Origin: Chthonomonadales bacterium
Lineage (GTDB): Bacteria > Armatimonadota > Chthonomonadetes > Chthonomonadales > CAJBBX01
Direction: 5' to 3'
Assembly: GCA_027459625.1 (NCBI GenBank)
Contig: DAIDHP010000017.1
Span: 1-64,000 of the forward strand
Length of the DNA: 64,000 nt
The notes under the pieces are model-generated. The model saw nothing but the letters and a program-made list of their open reading frames with translations, did not search any database and was not told where the DNA came from. Made by a program: the position numbers and the translations under genes. Positions 58,709-64,000 of the stretch are shown here, one piece after another. Within the stretch, counting starts at the first letter, position 1. Each line of letters opens with the position of its first letter.

Positions 58709-59045
58709 ATATGCTGTCCGGTATTCCGATGATTTTCAATTCCTCGCGGGCTCTATCTATCTGAGGGACTAAAATGTTCCGCACCTCCTCCACGGTCAAA
58801 CCGCTTCGAGCCAACGCCTCGTTTAAAAATTTCGGTCGATCCTCCGCCAGCAAAAGATCGATGGTGGATATGTTGAGTGTTTCGGAAACAAGTCCCAAGG
58901 ATGGAGCGATTCGATGGATATCCTCCTCGGTTTTGGCGCGTAACATTTTACGGGCGATATCCAAATCCTGCTCTGCTCTTTCCAAGGGGGCGAGGAGCAG
59001 AAGGTATTCATTCAACTTCTCCTGTATGAGTTCTCCTTCATCCAT
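58707..59045 (-). CDS. hypothetical protein downstream of accA
   Basis: MDEGELIQEKLNEYLLLLAPLERAEQDLDIARKML; overlaps the accA end. Confidence 0.55.
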   Translation of the reverse strand: MDEGELIQEKLNEYLLLLAPLERAEQDLDIARKMLRAKTEEDIHRIAPSLGLVSETLNISTIDLLLAEDRPKFLNEALARSGLTVEEVRNILVPQIDRAREELKIIGIPDSI

Positions 59046-60063
59046 CATTGCTTTCCTCCTCGCTGGGTGTTTGTTCCACATACTCACCCATGCGCCTGAG
59101 CCGCTGGTACCGTGTTTCAATCAAAATGTCAACGCTTGGGAATGAATCCAATTTATTCAACGAAGTCAAAAGCGATGTTTTGATCGTCTCCGCCATGGTG
59201 ACCGGGTCTCTGTGAGCTCCTCCCAAAGGCTCGGGCAGTATGTCGTCAATCACTCCGAGAGAGTGAGCGTTTGACGCTGTAAGACAGAGCGATTTTGCAG
59301 CGTCACTTGCACGGGATTTGTCGTGCCAGAGAATGGCGGCGCATCCTTCGGGGGAAATCACCGAGTAAATCGAATGTTCCAACATGGACACATGATCTCC
59401 AATTGCGAGACCGAGAGCGCCCCCGCTTCCTCCTTCGCCAATGATTGTGACTATGATGGGTGTTTTCAACAATGAAAACTCACGGAGATTGTGCGCGATT
59501 GCTTCGCTCACACCGAATTCCTCAGCATGCAGATCTGCCGCTGCGCCTGCGGTATCCACCAGGGTGATCAAGGGCATATGAAATCGTTCCGCCAACCGCG
59601 CCAAGCGTAACGCCTTACGGAAGCCTTCCGCATGTGCGCTGCCGAAATTACGTCGCTGTCGCTCTTTGATGTCACGTCCCTTTTGCTGTCCGATCACCAT
59701 CACCGGTCTGTTTTCCAATATCGCTGGGCCTCCAACGATGGCTTCATCATTCGCCGCCAGCCTGTCTCCGTTTAACTCAAAAAAATCATCGAAAATCAAA
59801 CGAATGTAATCCAGGGAATAGGGTCGGTCCTTATGACGCGCTAATTGCGTTTTTTCCCACGGCGAGAGATTTTTATAAACCCTCACCATCACTCGGTGCA
59901 ATTCCTCTTCCAATTCAGCGATTTTCGCCGAAAGATCGATGCCCTCGTGAAGCGCCTCTTCACGTCTTTGAGGGGATTTTAACTCCTGGATAAGATTTTC
60001 CACCTCTGTAATGGGCTTTTCGAAATCGAAAACGTCACCTATCATTGTGCCGCCCCCCGTCAA
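59038..60063 (-). CDS. accA: acetyl-CoA carboxylase carboxyltransferase alpha subunit
   Basis: LARHKDRPYSLDYIRLIFDDFFELNGDR; GRDIKERQRRNFGSAHAEGFRKALRL; GEGGSGGALGLAIGD. Confidence 0.96.
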   Translation of the reverse strand: MTGGGTMIGDVFDFEKPITEVENLIQELKSPQRREEALHEGIDLSAKIAELEEELHRVMVRVYKNLSPWEKTQLARHKDRPYSLDYIRLIFDDFFELNGDRLAANDEAIVGGPAILENRPVMVIGQQKGRDIKERQRRNFGSAHAEGFRKALRLARLAERFHMPLITLVDTAGAAADLHAEEFGVSEAIAHNLREFSLLKTPIIVTIIGEGGSGGALGLAIGDHVSMLEHSIYSVISPEGCAAILWHDKSRASDAAKSLCLTASNAHSLGVIDDILPEPLGGAHRDPVTMAETIKTSLLTSLNKLDSFPSVDILIETRYQRLRRMGEYVEQTPSEEESNDG

Positions 60064-60886
60064 ATAGTTTTAGCAGCAACGCTAGCGCGGTTCTCATCTC
60101 TTTGCGTGGAAGGATGCGATCCACCATGCCATGTTCCGCCTGAAATTCGGAGGTTTGAAAGTCATCGGGCAAGTTAACACCGGTATCCTGATTACCCACT
60201 CTTCTTCCTGCAAAACCCACGATAGCTCCCGGCTCTGCGAGAATAACATCTCCCAAACAGGCGTAACTGGCATATACGCCACCCGTGGTTGGATCGGTGA
60301 GAACGCAAACAAAGAGGATTCCCGCCTCCCGTAATTTCCCGGCTGACGACGAAGTTTTAGCCATCTGCATCAGAGAGAGAAGACCCTCCTGCATTCTGGC
60401 CCCGCCCGATGCGGTGAAGAGAATAACAGGCAGACGATGAGCGAGCCCGTACTCCATCGCTCGTGAAATGCGCTCACCCACAACGGATCCCATGGAACCG
60501 CCCATGTAACCGAAATCGGACACTCCGATTACAACCGGTTTATTATCGATAAAGGCCGTGCCTGTAACAATGGCTTCGCTAAGTTTGGTATTTGTCCGGG
60601 CTTTCTCAAGCTTGGCGGGGTACTCTATGAAATTCAAAGGATCCCTTGAAATGATGTCTTCGTTCAAAGGTTGAAAGGAACCTTCATCGACAGTTATTTC
60701 AATTCTTTCATATGCGGATAGTTTATGGTGAAAACCGCATTTCGTGCAGACCTTCGAGTTTCTTTCAAAATCCCTCACAAAAAGGATTTCATTGCATCGT
60801 TGACATTTGGTGACAATTCCTGCGGGGATATCCGTCGAGCTTTTATTGCCGGTCGGTTTCCGACTGAACCATCCGCTTCTCACCAT
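60035..60886 (-). CDS. accD: acetyl-CoA carboxylase carboxyltransferase beta subunit
   Basis: CQRCNEILFVRDFERNSKVCTKCGFHHKLSAYERIE; FTASGGARMQEGLLSLMQMAKT. Confidence 0.96.
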   Translation of the reverse strand: MVRSGWFSRKPTGNKSSTDIPAGIVTKCQRCNEILFVRDFERNSKVCTKCGFHHKLSAYERIEITVDEGSFQPLNEDIISRDPLNFIEYPAKLEKARTNTKLSEAIVTGTAFIDNKPVVIGVSDFGYMGGSMGSVVGERISRAMEYGLAHRLPVILFTASGGARMQEGLLSLMQMAKTSSSAGKLREAGILFVCVLTDPTTGGVYASYACLGDVILAEPGAIVGFAGRRVGNQDTGVNLPDDFQTSEFQAEHGMVDRILPRKEMRTALALLLKLFDGGRHNDR

Positions 60887-61058
60887 ATTTCCCTCTCCTT
60901 AGACAAATAAAGAGTGCAATTTCCAAGTATAATAAAACCATTGAATCCGTGCTGTGTCATATCCCATAATATTCCTGCATCCTGCTTGGCAGATGACTTC
61001 CAATCAGATACGCATGCATGAAATGATGCAAATCAATCTTATTTTCTTAGGGGCATCC

Positions 61059-62123
61059 ATGAACCTGACCGACATACGAAAACAGATAGATGAAATTGAT
61101 GAGCAGTTAATCGAATTACTCAATCAACGCGCACGTTTCGCTCAGGAGGTAGGGATGCACAAAGAGCGCACGCGTGCACACTATTTTACCCCTGAACGGG
61201 AGGAAATCGTATATAAGCGTGTTCAAAGCCTGAATAATGGCCCATTATCGAACGAGGCGGTGCGCAATATCTATCGTGAAATCATCTCCGCCTCTCGCGC
61301 ACTCGAAAAGCCTTTGAAAATTGCCTATTTAGGGCCGGAAGGCACCTATTCGCATTATGCGTCCCTTCTCAAGTTCGGTGGTTGCGCGGAATATGTTCCG
61401 GTTGATTCCATAACCGAGATATTCGCATATGTGGAACGAGGTTATGCGGATTACGGAGTGGTTCCCGTGGAAAACTCCCAGGCGGGTGTGATCCCGGAGA
61501 CATTGGATACTTTTATGGAATCCAACATGCATATCGTATCGGAATTATACATACCGGTGATTGTTAACCTCGCTTCGCATTACACCAATCTCAATGATAT
61601 TAAAGTGGTGTTTTCGCATCCGCAACCAAAAGCGCAATGCAAACTATGGCTGAGAAGCAATCTTCCCAATGCGGAGGTTATTGAAACTCCAAGTACATCC
61701 CGTGCGGCGGAGATGGCCGCACAAACCCCTGATAGCGCAGCTTTGTGTCCTCGCATCGCAGCGGAAAGATCCAACCTCCCGATATTGGTGGAGCACACGG
61801 AGGACAATCCAGGAAATCGCACCCGATTCATCGTATTGGGGTACAACGAACCCGATAAGACAGGCCAGGATAAGACATCTATCATGTTTTCCTTGCATCA
61901 TCAGTCCGGGGAGCTCTACAAAGCCATTGGCGCATTCGAGAAATATGATGTGAATATGACGATGATTGAATCGCGACCGGCTCGTTTGGGGGGGTGGGAG
62001 TATATGTTCTACGTGGATATACAAGGGCATATAAAGGATGCACAGGTTGCCAAGGCGATAGACATGCTTTCCTCTCATGCTCGTTTTTTGCGCCTGCTTG
62101 GATCCTATCCAGCCGCGGAATAA
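61059..62123 (+). CDS. pheA: chorismate mutase/prephenate dehydratase
   Basis: MNLTDIRKQIDEIDEQLIELLNQRARFAQEVG; AYLGPEGTYSHYASLLKFG; VVPVENSQAGVIPETLD; NRTRFIVLG; ACT domain. Confidence 0.95.
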   Translation: MNLTDIRKQIDEIDEQLIELLNQRARFAQEVGMHKERTRAHYFTPEREEIVYKRVQSLNNGPLSNEAVRNIYREIISASRALEKPLKIAYLGPEGTYSHYASLLKFGGCAEYVPVDSITEIFAYVERGYADYGVVPVENSQAGVIPETLDTFMESNMHIVSELYIPVIVNLASHYTNLNDIKVVFSHPQPKAQCKLWLRSNLPNAEVIETPSTSRAAEMAAQTPDSAALCPRIAAERSNLPILVEHTEDNPGNRTRFIVLGYNEPDKTGQDKTSIMFSLHHQSGELYKAIGAFEKYDVNMTMIESRPARLGGWEYMFYVDIQGHIKDAQVAKAIDMLSSHARFLRLLGSYPAAE

Positions 62124-62151
62124 CTTGAAGCCATTCATTCCGCAGGAATGG

Positions 62152-62919
62152 CTAATGATTCGTCATTTTCCTGATGATATCAGGTAGTTCATTCAACGTT
62201 CGGATCGCGCACACACCCTCGGGCGCGGAATTCGATGTATCATTGCGCAGCCAAATCAGATTTTCAATCCCCGCCTCTTTCGCCCAATGCAGGCAGCGCA
62301 ACTGATCGTCCAAAACGATGGAATCCCTAGGGTTTGCACCGATTACGGATGTTATTCGACGATAAAATTCCGGGCCTTCCTTGGCGCAATCCACTATGTC
62401 GGGCCCGAATTTGCTTTCCGTAAAGCTTTCAATTCCGGCTCCGATAAGAGCGGCCAAGAGATATTCCGATTCCTGACTTGAAGCCATTTGAATGCGGACG
62501 CCCATTTCAAAAAGTTCCTGGAGAGTGGCGTGCGCTTCCGGAAACGCCGCATTGCAGGATGTCAAAGCTTCGAATTGTAATCTGGATGCGAGTTCGGACG
62601 GGGTTTCGGAGGTTTTTAAAGAGATATTCATAACTTGGCAAGCGTCCAAAAGAGCACGAGCCCGCTCCTCTTTTATCCAAGTCTCATAACCAGACAGACT
62701 GGTGTTTTCATTGAATCTTTCCTTGTACCTGTTCAACGAATTGCTCAACGCTATCCGCACCGCCCGCTCCCAATCCCCTTCTCCGCCTGCAATTTCACGG
62801 GGTAGCAATTGACACAGCTCCCCAATGTACTCCTCCGTCAGATCAGGCTGACATGAAAGCGTGTCATCGAAATCCGTGAAAAGGAATACATCTTTGCTAA
62901 TAATTGAATTATCCACCAT
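62152..62919 (-). CDS. HAD-superfamily hydrolase
   Basis: FLFTDFDDTLS; IQMASSQESEYL; DSIVLDDQLRCLHWAKEAGIENLIWL. Confidence 0.8.
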   Translation of the reverse strand: MVDNSIISKDVFLFTDFDDTLSCQPDLTEEYIGELCQLLPREIAGGEGDWERAVRIALSNSLNRYKERFNENTSLSGYETWIKEERARALLDACQVMNISLKTSETPSELASRLQFEALTSCNAAFPEAHATLQELFEMGVRIQMASSQESEYLLAALIGAGIESFTESKFGPDIVDCAKEGPEFYRRITSVIGANPRDSIVLDDQLRCLHWAKEAGIENLIWLRNDTSNSAPEGVCAIRTLNELPDIIRKMTNH

Positions 62920-63149
62920 TTGCGGTTCCTTACCTCTCGCCCGCTTCGTCCGTATATTGTCTGGACGTTTCAGGCTATAATCCGTCACGGACTTCGCACC
63001 ATTCGCCTGAAAGGCGATCCATTAAGATTCCCACGCGTGTTATCCGGCTCTTATTCAATAATCCAAGATAACTGCAAAAGGCGCATTGCGGGTCTTCACC
63101 AAGAATGGAAGGTGGCATGTAATCCTTTTTTCCGCATTTTGCAATTAGA

Positions 63150-63914
63150 TCAACTGATAAGATTATGCCGTATACACTTGTCTTTGAACAGATTTATCGC
63201 TTTCCGTTTTATTTCCGACATATCGTACTGCATGATATCGCAAAGATATTCGCGTGTTTGAGAAAGCGGCAAACTCATTTTGCACGACGACTCCTTGGCA
63301 AGTTGCTCCAAGTTCCTGAGACCCCATTCCTTCGCGGATAAAAGTATTTCATGCAAATCCTGTTTGGGAGGCAAGGATTCCAGCCATGCCGCGTAAACGA
63401 ATGGTAACCCGGTCAGTTCCTTCCATGCTTTTCCAAGGTCAAGCATATGTGTGGCTGGGGAATCAAACAGCTTGAGATCACCGATGATGAGGCAGGCATC
63501 GCAGTCTTTCAACATATCTTCGGGATTGGGGGGCAAAGAGCAATATTTCGGGTTAATGTCAATTAATTCGGCAAGAACGATGCGTGTCAAAGCAGCAGAT
63601 GTGAGGGAACTAGTGTCAAGCGCCACAGTGCGAATATCCTTGTATGGTTTTTTTGAAAAAAGCCTGACGCTTTTCACAGGACCGTCGGCGGAGACGGAGA
63701 TATCCGGCACAATGGCTATGTTAGGGTTTTGAAAGGATTCGAATATGGAGACCATTGCGACATCCAAGTTACCTTCGCGTAGATTTATTGCTAACTGAGA
63801 AGGAACTTGATAGTTGATGGACAGATCAAGGAAACAGTCAGAGGATTCAAACCATGCGCTTAACGGCACTCCGTTCAAATAGGGCACACAACCAATGCGA
63901 TAAGATGATGTCAC
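63150..63914 (-). CDS. mqnA: chorismate dehydratase (futalosine menaquinone pathway)
   Basis: YRIGCVPYLNGVPLSAWFE; LREGNLDVAMVSIFES; VRLFSKKPYKDIRTVALDTSSLTSAALTRIVL; LGKAWKELTGLPFVYAAW. Confidence 0.88.
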   Translation of the reverse strand: MTSSYRIGCVPYLNGVPLSAWFESSDCFLDLSINYQVPSQLAINLREGNLDVAMVSIFESFQNPNIAIVPDISVSADGPVKSVRLFSKKPYKDIRTVALDTSSLTSAALTRIVLAELIDINPKYCSLPPNPEDMLKDCDACLIIGDLKLFDSPATHMLDLGKAWKELTGLPFVYAAWLESLPPKQDLHEILLSAKEWGLRNLEQLAKESSCKMSLPLSQTREYLCDIMQYDMSEIKRKAINLFKDKCIRHNLIS

Positions 63915-64000
63915 CTAATATCTCCGAAGGATTGTTGGCGATGATATTGGCTTTTCACTACATCAACTTCGATTAAACCATCAGTCCGATATCAACGATG

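Noticed and set aside
1-64000. CRISPR arrays, prophage or IS transposase genes
   Set aside because: No direct-repeat/spacer arrays, cas, phage structural or transposase motifs seen; the only mobile element is the intron end

Overview
The window reads as about 64 kb of bacterial chromosome. It contains housekeeping genes (leuS, hisD/B/H/A, rpsF-ssb-rpsR, mreB-murA, accD-accA, nadC, birA, pheA, mqnA) and a set of secreted or sugar-active enzymes. The UBact/proteasome locus plus the gene set suggests an Armatimonadota-like Gram-negative lineage; that is inference only. The main finding is a minus-strand operon at 43240-45049 encoding a 61-aa UBact-type (Pup-like) modifier ending in RRYRQRSGE, overlapping a 20S proteasome beta subunit and followed by an alpha subunit. 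A perfect 12-bp hairpin just upstream appears to bury the UBact Shine-Dalgarno. Other notable items: the 3' end (domains V and VI) of a group II intron at the left edge; a diverged intergenic repeat family, one copy forming a long stem-loop in the putative leuS leader; an AT-rich segment (about 12.4-16.5 kb) with a secreted 12-Cys mini-protein and a DUF1573 gene split in an A8 run; a second split gene nearby; a Cys-rich protein with only a sigma region-4-like domain; and a 69-aa gene with its own promoter, structured leader and terminator. Product names come from motif recognition by eye. No database search was run.
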